Position numbers and translations under genes: made by a program. From contig JAKSDN010000310.1 of the NCBI GenBank assembly GCA_022360075.1, positions 1 through 13,714 of the forward strand: a DNA stretch of 13,714 nt. The letters are read 5' to 3'. Shown here piece by piece: positions 13,356 to 13,714 of the stretch. The notes beneath the pieces are model-generated. The model was not told where the DNA came from. It was given only the letters and a program-made list of their open reading frames with translations, and searched no databases. The DNA comes from Kiloniellales bacterium (GTDB lineage: Bacteria > Pseudomonadota > Alphaproteobacteria > Kiloniellales > JAKSDN01). How positions within the stretch are numbered: position 1 is the stretch's first letter; each line of letters starts with the position of its first letter.

Positions 13356-13714
13356 ATGGTAATCGACGTGCAGGATCTCCCACCGCTCAACGCTCTCCGG
13401 GTCTTCGCGGCGGCGGCGCGGCGGGCGAACTTCACCCGCACGGCCGAGGATCTGGGGATCACCCAGGGCGCCGTGAGCCATCAGATCCGCGTTCTGGAGG
13501 ACCAGTTCGGCCTGCGGCTGTTCCACCGGCAGCCGCGCAAGACCTTGCTGACCCACGACGGTCGGCACTTGGCCGAGGCCTTGGAGCGCGCTTTCGGCGA
13601 GATCGGCGCGGCGATCCAGCGGGTCAAGCGAGCCCAGGACAGCAACCTGCTGATCGTCAACGCGCTGCCCGGCTTCGCCGTGAAATGGCTGTTCCCGCGC
13701 CTGATCCGCTTCGA
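13356..13714 (+). CDS. LysR-family regulator, GcvA-like, 3' end outside window
   Basis: The frame from ATG 13356 (or GTG 13368) stays open to the end of the window, giving about 119 residues. It starts MVIDVQDLPPLNALRVFAAA and contains the LysR helix-turn-helix (TRTAEDLGITQGAVSHQIRV, about residues 29-48), followed by LEDQFGLRLFHR and the linker helix (LAEALERAFGEIGAAIQRVK). The LPPLNALRVFAAAAR start and the NLLIVNALPGFAVKWLFPRL beginning of the effector domain are typical of GcvA-type regulators. It is divergent from the oxygenase operon, which it most likely controls. Only the DNA-binding part and first strand of the effector domain are inside the window, so the ligand cannot be guessed. 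Confidence 0.92.
   Translation, partial: MVIDVQDLPPLNALRVFAAAARRANFTRTAEDLGITQGAVSHQIRVLEDQFGLRLFHRQPRKTLLTHDGRHLAEALERAFGEIGAAIQRVKRAQDSNLLIVNALPGFAVKWLFPRLIRF

Overview
The window is about 13.7 kb of GC-rich bacterial DNA with short intergenic gaps, many divergently oriented operons, TRAP and polar amino-acid ABC transporters and dispersed GC-rich palindromic repeats. This style fits an alphaproteobacterium, most likely Rhodospirillales-like. That placement is an impression from gene content and style; no marker gene is present to prove it.

Layout: (1) 1-459, 3' end of a sensor histidine kinase. (2) 460-814, a hairpin-rich gap between convergent genes. (3) 815-1714 (-), a LysR regulator divergent from a forward operon at 1815-7371. 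That operon encodes a complete TRAP transporter (DctP, DctQ, DctM), an N-acyl-D-amino-acid deacylase-type amidohydrolase and an HD-domain metalloenzyme that keeps a six-ligand diiron pattern. (4) 7372-7622, a second hairpin gap at a convergent junction. (5) 7623-10565 (-), an operon of ABC ATPase, ABC permease, FAH-family hydrolase and a short hypothetical protein that looks N-terminally truncated. The matching periplasmic binding protein is divergent, at 10730-11509 (+). (6) 11510-11650, a third hairpin gap at a convergent junction. (7) 11651-13227 (-), an isopenicillin-N-synthase-like 2-oxoglutarate/Fe(II)-type oxygenase followed by an AhpD/carboxymuconolactone-decarboxylase-like protein. 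These are divergent from a GcvA-like LysR regulator that runs off the right edge (13356-13714).

Working picture (inference): this is a catabolic island for small organic acids or blocked amino acids. The LysR at 815-1714 probably controls the TRAP operon, which would import a carboxylate, possibly an N-acyl-D-amino acid, for deacylation and then processing by the HD enzyme. The ABC system with its FAH-family hydrolase looks like a second import-and-cleave module. The oxygenase/AhpD-like pair is a third module with its own regulator. Each of the three divergent promoter regions holds a clean dyad usable as an operator. The dispersed repeats sit either at convergent gene ends or inside transporter operons, between the subunit genes.

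No tRNA, rRNA, CRISPR array, transposase or phage gene was seen.
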